Part shown: piece after piece, positions 6,790 through 15,878 of the stretch
Layout of the letters: every line of letters begins with the position of its first letter
How positions within the stretch are numbered: the first letter of the stretch is position 1
DNA from: Myxococcota bacterium
GTDB lineage: Bacteria; Myxococcota; XYA12-FULL-58-9; JALHOP01
DNA length: 64,000 bases
Direction of reading: 5' to 3'
NCBI GenBank assembly: GCA_022842935.1
Contig: JALHOP010000004.1
Location: 62,001-126,000 of the forward strand
The notes under the pieces: model-generated
Databases searched by the model: none
What the model was told of the DNA's origin: nothing
The model's input: the letters and a program-made list of their open reading frames with translations, nothing else
Position numbers and translations under genes: made by a program

Positions 6790-9240
6790 CTAACGATTTC
6801 CCAGGCTATAGCCGCCGATGTCGAAGAGGATGTTGATGCGTTTGTTGTCCCACCAGAATTCGTTGTTGGGGAACGCCATCATGGCGGATACACCCCAGCA
6901 GTTACAGGGCGAGCGGTAGGCGAGAGTACCCCGATGTTCTGTGAAAGAACGGCGGTTTGCTGGAACTTCCGACAGGGGAGTCCCCTCGGGCAGGTCCGCC
7001 GGCAGCGTTTGTACGGGTAGCTGATCGTCACGCAGGGGCAACAGGTAGTCAGTGCTGTAGGACAGCGACACGCGGCGGATGTTGGTGCTGATGCTCGCGC
7101 TCAGCGAGTGAATGGGGCGCAAGATGCTGCTTACATCGCCGGACTCGTACGGTGCCGCGAGCTCGTAGAGGCTACGTACGAAGCGGTCTGCGTTCACTTG
7201 CCAACGTGCATAGCCGAGACCCACGCTCAGGTAGCGCGTCGACAGCTGGCTGGTCGCGGACAGCTCTCGCACCGGTTCGTCTTGGCCTGGCGCGATGCTG
7301 ACCCGCGCGGTGCCGGTGAGGTAGCTTGGGGCCCGCCATTGTAGTTCCGCCTGCGACTGCAAGACGTGGCCGCCATCGAGGTCGAAGGGCTGACGAAGGC
7401 TGAGGTTCAAGATGGGTAATGCCGACAAGGGCCCGCGGACCCAGAGCGCCTGATCGACGGCGATCATGACCTGATGGAACGTCCGCCGTTGCAGACGAGC
7501 GTCGTAGTACAGCAACGTGTTGTCCGCCGTTGCCGAACGAATCTCGGGTAAGGTCCCCGACTGCGTTGGGATGCTTCGGTACTCGAGGCGCGGCGTGATG
7601 GTATGCGTGAACCTCGTGAAGGCGCGCGACAGTCTGGTGTCGACCTTGGCGGACAACATCAACGAGTTGATGCCGTGATTCTCGTCACCGTTCGCGGCGA
7701 AAAGTGCGTCGGTGCCAGCTCGCGCATGCACGTTGAAGTGCCCAAGACGGTCAGCGTAGGCGACTCCGGCGACCAGATTGCCGACATTGAGGGCATCGAG
7801 CACGGCGCCCGCTTCTGGATTTGGGTTAGGGCCAGCCAGTCTTCCGTAGCGGACGAAGCTCGCGTCCGCGTCCACCATCAGGCCGCCGGCCACAGGCAGC
7901 GGCTCCATGGTCAAGCGCACGAACGGTAGTCGGTGCATGGTGTTGCGTTCAAGCCCGCGCGTGTTCGAGAAGTCGGTCGAGCTCGCGTTGTTGGTGAGCA
8001 CGAAGTAGTCGGTGCTCGCCAGAGCCGAGAAACCATCGGGCCGATAGAGAAACTCGGTGCGACTCGGCAGGTAGTTCGATGCGGCATCCCGGATGTTCGC
8101 CGCGAAGTCCCGGAGGATGGCGTCGTCGGAAACCCAGCTGAGCGAACCTGACCAGTCGAGGTTGGGCGCGATGGTGGCTCGTTGGAAGCCGTTCAAGGCG
8201 ACGCGCTCGGTGAGGCGCTCAGATCCCCTGACCTCTTGTGAGCTCGCGATCTGCTCTTCGGTGAGCGTGCCCAGCTTCGCCAGGTTCTGTGCCGCGATCT
8301 TCGAGCGCCAGTTGCCACCGTCGTGCGTGTAGTCCCAGGCGAGCTCACCAAACCAGGTGTCCGTCGCGGCGTAACGCACGCGTCCGCCAAGACGGGGGGC
8401 TCCCCAGGTCGACGGGGCGAGCTTCGTGGGCGGCGCCCAGTCCATGCGCGTGCCGGGGATGAGCGTGAGGTCCACCGAGTCGCCGATGGGGACGAAAATG
8501 GGAAAATCGATGAGGGGTCGGCCGCCGAGGAAACGGGGGTTGGGTGGCAAGATACCGAAGGCCCGACGGGAGAGTGGCATCGAAATGGGGGCCATCGGGA
8601 TCGGGAGCTCGAAGAGACTGAATGGCCGCAAGCGGAACACTGGCCACCACAGGGTCGCGCGCTTGCCGAGGTGCGCGTCGATTTCGCGCGCCGTAAAGCG
8701 CCAGGACGGCGGCTCGAGCCCGCAATCGCAGAGCGTGAAGTCGCCGCTATAGACCTTGTAATCCTGTTCGCTCGTGCGCTCGATGTCGCCGCTGAAGCTC
8801 GCCATGTTGCGTCCGGGCGGGACGCCGGGCTTCGCGAGGTCGGGTGGGGTGAGCTTGACGTTGAACAGCGCGTCGTCGACGCGGCCCTGAATGTGGTCCT
8901 GGCCGACATTGAGCGCGGTGCAGGTCATGACATGGCGACCGCGCACGTAGATGACGTGACCCCTCGCGCGTGCGCCCATGAACCGTTGGCTCTCGTCGTA
9001 GTCGACCTCTACGATGTCGGCGTTCAAGCGCGTGGTGGCGCAGCGCAGCTCGGCGTTACCGGCGATGACGCAGGTCCCGTCCACGCAGTCCATCGTGTCG
9101 CCAGCGATGCGGATGACTTTGCAGTCTTCAGCCGTCGGCGCTTGGGGCTGACCACCCAGCTGCATGGGCTGCGCGGGCCCGGAGATCTGGGCCGCAGCCG
9201 TGCCAGGAATGAGCACAAGCGCGAGCAGGAGACGACGCAC
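6790..9240 (-). CDS. lptD: LPS-assembly outer-membrane protein LptD
   Basis: LptD forms the outer-membrane barrel that, with LptE, inserts lipopolysaccharide into the outer leaflet. The 816-residue protein has a signal peptide ending in A-A-A-Q. An OstA/LptA-like N-terminal domain follows (about 35-200), with strands such as A-D-I-V-E-V-D-Y and a C-D-C-G segment near the domain boundary. The rest is a long beta-rich barrel. The barrel part is less conserved, so the assignment rests on N-terminal domain, size and order. The AMIN gene lies 82 bases upstream and trpD 36 bases downstream. lpxK at 23.2 kb also supports an LPS-bearing outer membrane. Confidence 0.85.
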   Translation of the reverse strand: MRRLLLALVLIPGTAAAQISGPAQPMQLGGQPQAPTAEDCKVIRIAGDTMDCVDGTCVIAGNAELRCATTRLNADIVEVDYDESQRFMGARARGHVIYVRGRHVMTCTALNVGQDHIQGRVDDALFNVKLTPPDLAKPGVPPGRNMASFSGDIERTSEQDYKVYSGDFTLCDCGLEPPSWRFTAREIDAHLGKRATLWWPVFRLRPFSLFELPIPMAPISMPLSRRAFGILPPNPRFLGGRPLIDFPIFVPIGDSVDLTLIPGTRMDWAPPTKLAPSTWGAPRLGGRVRYAATDTWFGELAWDYTHDGGNWRSKIAAQNLAKLGTLTEEQIASSQEVRGSERLTERVALNGFQRATIAPNLDWSGSLSWVSDDAILRDFAANIRDAASNYLPSRTEFLYRPDGFSALASTDYFVLTNNASSTDFSNTRGLERNTMHRLPFVRLTMEPLPVAGGLMVDADASFVRYGRLAGPNPNPEAGAVLDALNVGNLVAGVAYADRLGHFNVHARAGTDALFAANGDENHGINSLMLSAKVDTRLSRAFTRFTHTITPRLEYRSIPTQSGTLPEIRSATADNTLLYYDARLQRRTFHQVMIAVDQALWVRGPLSALPILNLSLRQPFDLDGGHVLQSQAELQWRAPSYLTGTARVSIAPGQDEPVRELSATSQLSTRYLSVGLGYARWQVNADRFVRSLYELAAPYESGDVSSILRPIHSLSASISTNIRRVSLSYSTDYLLPLRDDQLPVQTLPADLPEGTPLSEVPANRRSFTEHRGTLAYRSPCNCWGVSAMMAFPNNEFWWDNKRINILFDIGGYSLGNR

Positions 9241-9322
9241 GCGCGCTAAAGAGCACTAATGTTTTCCCGAAGGCAAACAAGTCGAAGAGAGCAAATTTCG
9301 GAAGAGCCGCGCTCTTTGGGGG

Positions 9323-9727
9323 TCAGTTCCGAGGGAAGTCGAGCGTAATCACGTTGTCTTGCTGCGACTGTTTCACGTTCACGGTTTGGCGCACGTAGAT
9401 GTCAATCTGGATGTTGCTGTTCGATGCGCCCTCGATGACGCGGGGCATGACCATGGACACTGGTCCGTCGAAGAGGTGGGTATCCAGGTGGCGCAGATTG
9501 TTCATGACCTGGCAGCCCGTGTTGTCGAGCGTGATGCTGACGACACCGTCGCGTTGGCTGACCCGATAGCGGGCTGGCTCGTTGGTGCGGACGAAGACGC
9601 GCGACACCTCGCGAAACTGTTGGAAGCCCACGAATTCGAGGTTGCGGGGCGCGTCTTCCATGTCCTGGCTCGCCGCCGGGGAGGCGAGAAAGAGCGAGAC
9701 CAAGGCTAAGGCGATGCGAGTGCGCAT
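9323..9727 (-). CDS. Secreted AMIN-domain protein
   Basis: The 134-residue protein begins with a clear signal peptide (M-R-T-R-I-A-L-A-L-V to S-P-A-A-S-Q). It is otherwise one AMIN-like beta domain: alternating short strands such as S-R-V-F-V-R-T, V-V-S-I-T-L-D-N and N-V-I-T-L-D-F ending in P-R-N. AMIN domains anchor periplasmic machines such as amidases and secretin complexes to peptidoglycan or septal sites. No catalytic domain is attached. It lies directly upstream of lptD on the same strand, suggesting an envelope role. Confidence 0.75.
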   Translation of the reverse strand: MRTRIALALVSLFLASPAASQDMEDAPRNLEFVGFQQFREVSRVFVRTNEPARYRVSQRDGVVSITLDNTGCQVMNNLRHLDTHLFDGPVSMVMPRVIEGASNSNIQIDIYVRQTVNVKQSQQDNVITLDFPRN

Positions 9728-9922
9728 GGTTTCACGGTAACACGGCGACGGTAGCGCGCAAAAAAGCCGGCGCGACCGTCACCGCGCGACGGTCAAACGC
9801 GGGCCTCGTCCCGAGCGCAACGAGAACGGTGAGGCCGCTGGACTCCACGAGGCCTGTGATCTGGGTATTGAGTGAGCCGCTCTGGTGGCGAGAGGCGTGT
9901 TGTGGGGCATGCAGCGGGGCGG
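9728..9922 (-). other. Non-coding spacer with weak folC terminator
   Basis: This 195-base gap has no convincing gene. On the minus strand a GACCGT/ACGGTC hairpin (9774-9794) is followed after a GC-rich stretch by a run of six T (9760-9765). This could end folC transcription, but the T-run is 8 bases from the stem, so it is a weak terminator at best. The promoter of the AMIN gene would also lie here. Confidence 0.35.
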
Positions 9923-11140
9923 TCACCAATCGATGGGTGGGTCACGCAACGCCCCCGTCATGACTGCCAACGCGTCCGCTACCAGCAACAGCGAGCCGGT
10001 CACGAGCACGAAACCAGCATCCCGCCCGGCACGCCGACTCGCTTCGACGAGGGCCTGCGCGATGCCACCCACCACCGGATGCCCGAGGCCTTCGAGATCG
10101 GCCAACGACCGTGAGCGCGCGGAACCTACCGGAACGAGCTGGATGCTCGCCGTTCGCTTGGCCAGTGGGCCGAGTATCATGGCGGGGTCTTTGTCCGCTA
10201 AAACAGTCGCAACGAGGTGCATCGGGCGCCCTCGCGCTTGTTCGTCATTGTCGAGGGCGGTGAGAAGAGCGTCGACGCCGTGACCGTTGTGGGCGCCGTC
10301 GAGGAGGATGTCTCCCAGCCACTGATAGCGACCGGGCCAGCGAAACTCGCGACAGGCCCGAGTCAGGTGGTCGACGCCGACGCCGAGGCCTGCTCGCCGG
10401 AGCATCTGGAGGGAGGCCGCCGCAGTGGCAACATTGGTTCGCTGATAGGTTCCCGGAGGCGAGGTCGATGGGAAGGGGGGCGCACGAAAAAGGGGCGCAT
10501 CGAGCATGCGCGCCTGTGCCTCCAGGACGTCCCATACGACAGGGTCCTGCGGTGCGCTCACCACGGGGACGTCGCGTTGTATGATGCCAGCCTTCTCTGA
10601 CGCGATAGCGGACAGAGTCGACCCCAGGTGTCGCTCGTGATCGATGCCGATCGGTGTGATTACCGACAGCATGCGGTCGACGACATTGACCGCGTCGAGT
10701 CGGCCCCCCATACCCACCTCGAGCACGGCGATATCGACGCGCTCCTCTGCGAAGACCAAAAGACCCATGAGCGTTGCGACCTCGAAGAAGCTCAGAGGCT
10801 GCGGCAGGCGACGCTCAGCCGATGCGATAGCCGCGTAAAGCGTGACCACGCGCCCCGATTCGATCTCGGCACCGTCGACGCGAATACGTTCCGTGAACCG
10901 GAGGAGGTGCGGCGATGTGTAGTGGCCGACTTTATGGTCGGCGTGGCGCAGAGCGTCCGCGATGAGCGTGGACGTCGAGCCCTTGCCGTTGGTGCCCGCG
11001 ACGACCACGTGCCTGACGCGTTTTTGCGGGTCACCGAACAACGCGAGAGCAGCGCGCATGTTGGTGAGCCCCAGCTTGGTGCCCGTCGCCGCACGCGCGA
11101 ACATGGCGCCGAGCGTTGCGGCATATTCGGTGCGCGTCAT
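9923..11140 (-). CDS. folC: Folylpolyglutamate synthase / dihydrofolate synthase
   Basis: FolC adds glutamate to dihydropteroate or reduced folates using ATP. The 405-residue protein has the normal length. It carries the P-loop G-T-N-G-K-G-S-T (about 50-57), the H-Y-T-S-P-H-L motif that follows it, G-G-R-L-D-A-V-N and the C-terminal-domain start D-G-A-H-N. The Mur-ligase fold is therefore complete. It lies 56 bases after the phosphodiesterase gene on the same strand. Whether it is read from the upstream signalling genes cannot be told. Confidence 0.93.
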   Translation of the reverse strand: MTRTEYAATLGAMFARAATGTKLGLTNMRAALALFGDPQKRVRHVVVAGTNGKGSTSTLIADALRHADHKVGHYTSPHLLRFTERIRVDGAEIESGRVVTLYAAIASAERRLPQPLSFFEVATLMGLLVFAEERVDIAVLEVGMGGRLDAVNVVDRMLSVITPIGIDHERHLGSTLSAIASEKAGIIQRDVPVVSAPQDPVVWDVLEAQARMLDAPLFRAPPFPSTSPPGTYQRTNVATAAASLQMLRRAGLGVGVDHLTRACREFRWPGRYQWLGDILLDGAHNGHGVDALLTALDNDEQARGRPMHLVATVLADKDPAMILGPLAKRTASIQLVPVGSARSRSLADLEGLGHPVVGGIAQALVEASRRAGRDAGFVLVTGSLLLVADALAVMTGALRDPPIDW

Positions 11141-11196
11141 GGCTGCAGGTGCCCGAGCGGGGCCGTCAGGTACGACCTAGAAGGTTGCCTCATCCA

Positions 11197-11976
11197 TCAG
11201 AACGTGAACTCGTCCATCGGCTTCAAGATGGTGATCCGCGAGTCCTTCAGATCAGCGATCTGCTGCTTCACGACATCGTAAAACGCGGGCTTGAGGTGGT
11301 AGATGAGCACCGGCACTTGGCCCTTGACCTTCAACTTCTTGAGCTCGGTCTGGAGCATGAGCGGTGTCAGGTGACCCGAGACCTTGGCGAGGCCCTCCAT
11401 GGCGTTGGGAAAGCTGACCTCGGTGATGAAGGCGCGCAGATCTTCCGTTTTGTTCGCCTCCTCGTAGAGCAGGTCGGTCGGTCCGGTGTCGCCCGAGTAG
11501 ACGATGGTGCCGGTCTTGTCGCGGACGAAGAGCGCGTGGGTTTCGACCGTGTGATTCACCAGCACGGTTTTGATTTGGTAGGGCCCGATCTCGATCGTCG
11601 CGCCCGGCTTGAACCGGTTGACTTGCAGGGTGGGGCGCTTCTCAGGGTCACCCGGGTTGGGAATCTTGGAGAAGTCTGGCCAGATCACGTTGTTCAAGAT
11701 GTGCTTGAACAGGGCGTCGGCCGTGAAATCGGTGCAGTGAACCTGCAGCGGTTGTTTGCGTGCTCCGATGATGTTGTCGCAAAGCAGCGCGATGTCCCGG
11801 ACGTGGTCGAGATGCACGTGCGAGATCACGATGTGATCGATGGCGATCTGCTCTTGGACCGTGAGGCTGCGCGTCGCCGAGCCGGCGTCGAGCAACACGA
11901 CATCGTCGATGAGGAATGAGCTCGCTCGATGAGTCGCCGATTCGCCGCCGTGGCAGCCGAGTACGCGAAAGCGCAT
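11197..11976 (-). CDS. Metallo-beta-lactamase-fold cyclic-nucleotide phosphodiesterase (class II type)
   Basis: The 259-residue protein has the MBL zinc signature S-H-V-H-L-D-H (H53, H55, D57, H58), a later N-H-T-V-E-T-H, S-G-D-T-G and S-G-H-L-T-P. This arrangement fits class II 3',5'-cyclic-nucleotide phosphodiesterases, which open cAMP to AMP, more closely than the tRNase Z exosite type. No signal peptide is visible, so it should act in the cytoplasm. GGAG stands about 10 bases before the ATG. It lies 93 bases after a Crp-type regulator and an adenylate cyclase, which supports cAMP as substrate. Substrate is inferred from family and context. Confidence 0.75.
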   Translation of the reverse strand: MRFRVLGCHGGESATHRASSFLIDDVVLLDAGSATRSLTVQEQIAIDHIVISHVHLDHVRDIALLCDNIIGARKQPLQVHCTDFTADALFKHILNNVIWPDFSKIPNPGDPEKRPTLQVNRFKPGATIEIGPYQIKTVLVNHTVETHALFVRDKTGTIVYSGDTGPTDLLYEEANKTEDLRAFITEVSFPNAMEGLAKVSGHLTPLMLQTELKKLKVKGQVPVLIYHLKPAFYDVVKQQIADLKDSRITILKPMDEFTF

Positions 11977-12069
11977 TGAGGGGGAAATCTCCTTGGTCTG
12001 CCGTCAGGTCGAGCCGGCCTCGATTGGCCGGCGAACGAAAACGTCTCCCCGAAGAAAATTCAGTCTAAG

Positions 12070-12717
12070 CTAAATATCTCCGAACTTCTCTTTCATCTCC
12101 AGGAACTCGAGGAACTCGCGCAGCTTGTTCACGTCGTGAATGACGACACCGCTCTCGGTGAGCTTCACGAGCCGAGATCGGATGAGCTTGTTCATCACCT
12201 CGTTCACCGGCTCGATTTCGAGACCTATCTTCTGGGCGATGTCCTTGAGGGTGATCTCGAGCTGCAGCCCCTCTGCGGTCTGGGAGCCTTGCTTGGCGGC
12301 AATGTGGCTCAAGAAGTGGACAACCCGCGAGTTGTGATCACGCAGGAGGAGGTTTTCGATCTGGTCATCGGTCTCTTGAAGACGCGTGGCGAGCTTCTTG
12401 ATGAGACGCACGGCGATCTCGGCGTTACCGCGCACCATCGCCTCGAAGGTCTTGGGGTCGATTACCAGGAGTCTTGCTGGTTCCTCGACGGTCGCCGACG
12501 CCGAGCGCGGCTTGTTGTTAAGGATCGACATCTCACCGAAGAACTCGCCGGGCCCGAGGATCGCCAGGACCTTCTCGACGTCGCGCACGTTCTTGTGGAT
12601 GCGAACCTTGCCCGATTGAACGACGAACATCTCCTTACCGGCTTCGCCGTCCTTGAATAGGGCGTGTCCCTTGGGAAACTCGCGACCGAACCGTTCGTAC
12701 AATTTGTCGTCTGCCAT
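12070..12717 (-). CDS. Crp/Fnr-family cyclic-nucleotide-binding regulator
   Basis: The 215-residue protein has an N-terminal cNMP-binding barrel and a C-terminal winged helix. The phosphate-binding cassette reads F-F-G-E-M-S (G61, E62) and P-R-S-A-S (R71, S72), the residues that hold cAMP in E. coli Crp. The DNA-binding part includes T-L-K-D-I-A-Q-K-I-G with recognition helix E-P-V-N-E-V-M-N-K-L. An acidic, Glu/Phe-rich C-terminal tail is unusual. It starts 28 bases after the adenylate cyclase gene, so it is the likely reader of the cAMP made by its neighbour. Target promoters are unknown. Confidence 0.85.
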   Translation of the reverse strand: MADDKLYERFGREFPKGHALFKDGEAGKEMFVVQSGKVRIHKNVRDVEKVLAILGPGEFFGEMSILNNKPRSASATVEEPARLLVIDPKTFEAMVRGNAEIAVRLIKKLATRLQETDDQIENLLLRDHNSRVVHFLSHIAAKQGSQTAEGLQLEITLKDIAQKIGLEIEPVNEVMNKLIRSRLVKLTESGVVIHDVNKLREFLEFLEMKEKFGDI

Positions 12718-12745
12718 GGCGACCCTCGATCCGTAAGAGCTATCG

Positions 12746-15322
12746 CTACTTCGTGGTCATCGTCCAGACGCCGTCCCAGTTCGGGCCCGGCGGCTCGGCG
12801 CGCATGATCTCGCACCGCTCAATGTACGTCTCGCTGGGGCCGTCACCAATTTTGATCTGGGTACGGATCATGTCGAAGATGGTGATGGCGTCGTCCCACT
12901 TCTGGTTGCGGTACAAGTTCAAGCCGCGGGCCCAGGAGTCGAGCAGGTCCTTGGCGATCCCAACGGGAGCACCCTTACCGACGAGCTCGTAGATATGAAC
13001 GGGGTCGTTTTTGCCCTTGACCTTGACCAGGTCCATCTCGCGCACGTGGATGTGGTCCTTGGCGAGGGCGTGGGTCGACTGGCTGATGATGATGTTGGTG
13101 CCGTATTCTTTGTTGATGCCCTCGAGACGGCTGCCGAGGTTTACCGTGTCGCCCATCGCTGTATAGTTGAAGTAGTTCGGCGTACCCATGTTGCCGACGA
13201 CCATCGGGCCCGAGTTGAGGCCGATGCCGATGTCGATGTGATGGGTCATGCCCTCTGCCGCCCATGCTTTGCGCAGGCGCTCGAGCTCGACCATCATATC
13301 GACCGAGACGTGACAGGCGCGAATGGCGTGGTCGCTCTGATCGATTGGCGCGTTGAAGAACGCCATGATCGCGTCGCCGATGTATTTGTCGAGCGTGCCA
13401 TCGTACTTGAAGATGAGGTCGGTCATTGGGGTGAGGTAGGTGTTGAGCACGTGCACGAGTTGCTCGGGCGCGAGCTTCTCCGAGAGCGTCGTGAACCCGC
13501 GCACGTCGCTAAAGAAGACCGTGCACTCGCGGCGCTCGCCACCGAGCTTCAAGCGCGATGGGTCCTTGATGACCATGTCGACGACGGTCTTGTTCAGATA
13601 GTGCTGGAAGGCGCGGCGGATCTGGCGCTTCTCGCGACCCTCGGTGAGGAACTTGTAGATGATGATGGCGACCGCAGTGAGAGTCGCTTGCATGAACGGC
13701 AAGACGTTGAGCACCCAGTAACCGTTCGAGAAGATGAGCTTGACGTCGACGATGTAGAGGATGGCACCGAAAAGGAAGGTTCCCGTGATGGTCGCCCACG
13801 CAGGCAGGCGGCCGAAGCCGACCCCCATCAAGATGCCGAGCAAGATGAACCCGATAAGCTCGAACATGACGATGAACTCCTGGCGAACCAGGAAGCGGCC
13901 ATCGAGGATGTTCTGAATGGTGGCGGCGTGGATGTAGACGCCAGGCGTGACGGGCGAGAAGGGGGTCACGCGAAAGTCGTAGGTTCCGATGGCGGTCATG
14001 CCGACGAGCACGACCTTGTCCTTGAATGACGTGGCCGGGGCTGTGCCGTCGAGAATGTCGGCGACGCTTAGCGTTGGAATGTACTGCTGCGGCACGCCGT
14101 AATAGTCGACGAGCATCTCGCCGCGCTCGGTCGTGGGGATGCGCACGTCACCAAGGTCGACGTGACCGATGGTAACCTTCGGCCACATCCCCTCGACGGG
14201 ATAGACCGTTTGGTCGAGGTACTTGGCGGCGCTCGCGAGCGACAGGGCAGGGTAGAAGGCGCCGTCGTAGGCGACCAGCATTGGCGCTTTGCGCGCGACG
14301 CCATCCTGATCGGGCAGGACGTTGAAGTTGCCGAACCCCTTTGCCTGTTCGGCGATCTTCGGCAGCACCGCGCGCACGCCGATGAACTTCTCGCCACGGA
14401 ACTTCGAGAAATCGGTCGCGGTTGGCTCAATTACGACTCCGTAAGGAGCCTCTTTTTCGATGAAAAGCGAGGGGACCGCCGCGCGCTTTAGCGGAACCGA
14501 AGCTGCCTTCATCACTTCGGGCGAGATGCTTTTCAGGTCTTCGGACGACTTGAGGAAGAAGTAGCCGAGAATCGTCTGGGGCGAGCGGGCCACGGCGCGC
14601 GCAAGAGCCTCGTCGGGGGAAAGATCCGAGATCTCGCGACTCATCAACTCGTAGAACTTGCCGGAACGGTCGTTCCAATCGACTGCGAGGTCGCGCGCGC
14701 GCCCAAGGTTTTTGCTCGACTTTTCGGTCTGCGCCTTCAGCCGCTGAAGGGTCAACAACGCGCCGGGCGGTGGTGGCTGCCTGTCCTCGCGAGCCTTGAG
14801 CTTGTTTTCGAGCTCCGCGAGCGTGGCTCTGAGCTCGACCTGGACCGCGCTAGTGGTGCGCAGCTCGTCGATCATCTCTTTGGAGAGCTGCGAACCTGGA
14901 GAGAGGGCGCGCTCGTCGTAAGCCGTCATAAAGCGGCGTACGCTCTGATACGACGAGTTGCGGTCCTCGTCGCCAAACACGATATCGAATCCGATCACCT
15001 TGGCGCCGCCTTCGGTGAGCCGATCGACGAGGTCGGCGATGATGCGGCGGTTCCACGGAAACAAGCCGTAGCGTTCGATGCTCTTCTCGTCGACTGCGGC
15101 AACGACCACCTTGGGGTCGGTGGTGACGGGCCTGCCGCGCGCGTGGAATTTCAGGTCGAGCGACTTCAGGTCGAGCAGGCGGATGAAACCGTTCCGCGAT
15201 AGCGGCCCTGTCGCGTTGGGCGCGCTCAGCTCGATGGTCGCGTGGATGATGCAGAAGAGGAGGGCGATGACGAGAGCGATACGGAGGGGGGTGACACGCC
15301 GTAGGAAGCTCGGGATTTTCAC
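12746..15322 (-). CDS. CHASE2-domain class III adenylate cyclase
   Basis: The order is one N-terminal membrane helix (about 14-32), a large periplasmic CHASE2 sensor (about 40-440, with D-E-K-S-I-E-R-Y-G and F-D-I-V-F-G-D-E-D), three membrane helices (about 470-560) and a class III cyclase domain (about 590-770). Both metal sites are present (F-S-D-V-R-G-F and K-Y-I-G-D-A-I-M). The Lys in D-K-Y-I-G-D and the Asp in M-G-D-T-V-N are the adenine-selecting pair, so ATP is the likely substrate. At 858 residues all parts look intact. The GTG start at 15322 has AAGG upstream. The Crp-type gene follows by 28 bases. Confidence 0.9.
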   Translation of the reverse strand: MKIPSFLRRVTPLRIALVIALLFCIIHATIELSAPNATGPLSRNGFIRLLDLKSLDLKFHARGRPVTTDPKVVVAAVDEKSIERYGLFPWNRRIIADLVDRLTEGGAKVIGFDIVFGDEDRNSSYQSVRRFMTAYDERALSPGSQLSKEMIDELRTTSAVQVELRATLAELENKLKAREDRQPPPPGALLTLQRLKAQTEKSSKNLGRARDLAVDWNDRSGKFYELMSREISDLSPDEALARAVARSPQTILGYFFLKSSEDLKSISPEVMKAASVPLKRAAVPSLFIEKEAPYGVVIEPTATDFSKFRGEKFIGVRAVLPKIAEQAKGFGNFNVLPDQDGVARKAPMLVAYDGAFYPALSLASAAKYLDQTVYPVEGMWPKVTIGHVDLGDVRIPTTERGEMLVDYYGVPQQYIPTLSVADILDGTAPATSFKDKVVLVGMTAIGTYDFRVTPFSPVTPGVYIHAATIQNILDGRFLVRQEFIVMFELIGFILLGILMGVGFGRLPAWATITGTFLFGAILYIVDVKLIFSNGYWVLNVLPFMQATLTAVAIIIYKFLTEGREKRQIRRAFQHYLNKTVVDMVIKDPSRLKLGGERRECTVFFSDVRGFTTLSEKLAPEQLVHVLNTYLTPMTDLIFKYDGTLDKYIGDAIMAFFNAPIDQSDHAIRACHVSVDMMVELERLRKAWAAEGMTHHIDIGIGLNSGPMVVGNMGTPNYFNYTAMGDTVNLGSRLEGINKEYGTNIIISQSTHALAKDHIHVREMDLVKVKGKNDPVHIYELVGKGAPVGIAKDLLDSWARGLNLYRNQKWDDAITIFDMIRTQIKIGDGPSETYIERCEIMRAEPPGPNWDGVWTMTTK

Positions 15323-15389
15323 GCCTGTACCTTACACGGAGAGGGACTTCGTGTCGCATTCCTTGCACGCGGTTCGGCTGGGCCCGCGA

Positions 15390-15785
15390 TCAGGCTTCTG
15401 TCGTCATGCCCGGGCGCCGCAACAGCAAGAGGCGGTCGAGCTGCTCTGAGAGAAGGCTCACGTCGTTGGACTTGATGATGTAGCCGTCGGCGCCGCTCTT
15501 GGCCGCGAGCTGTTGCAGCTCGTCTTCCGGCATGGATGAATAGAGCGCCACGAGGACGTCTTTGGTCTGCGGGCTCTCCTTGAGCATTCTGCACACCAAG
15601 TCGCCATTCAGGGCCGGCATGTTGACGTCGAGGAGCACCAGCTTGGGTTGGTTCTTGCGGACGAAGGCCTGGATGCCGAGCGAGGCGTTGTACGTGACGA
15701 CCTCGAAGCCCAAGGGGGCCAAGGCCTCGCGCGCCCACTCGAGCGCTACGAGACTGTCGTCCACCAGAACGATCTTCGTACCCAT
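15390..15785 (-). CDS. Single-domain response regulator (receiver)
   Basis: The 131-residue protein is a receiver domain with no output domain. The acidic pair D9-D10, phospho-acceptor D53 (L-L-D-V-N-M-P), S83 and K105 are all in place. The ATG at 15785 is preferred because GGGG lies about 8 bases upstream; a GTG two codons earlier is possible. It sits between cheR (94 bases upstream) and the cyclase (67 bases downstream). It is a natural phosphate acceptor for the CheA encoded in the same run and could carry the signal towards the cyclase, but no direct link is shown. Confidence 0.88.
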   Translation of the reverse strand: MGTKIVLVDDSLVALEWAREALAPLGFEVVTYNASLGIQAFVRKNQPKLVLLDVNMPALNGDLVCRMLKESPQTKDVLVALYSSMPEDELQQLAAKSGADGYIIKSNDVSLLSEQLDRLLLLRRPGMTTEA

Positions 15786-15878
15786 GAACACCCCAAGGCG
15801 AGGCTAAGGACTTTCCATTGTCCTGGTCAAGAAACCACCACGCCTACCTGTGCATACACGACACGCTGTCAGGGCAAA

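Noticed and set aside
9732-9929. Possible 65-residue minus-strand gene between folC and the AMIN gene
   Set aside because: No ribosome binding site, overlap with the folC stop and unremarkable composition.
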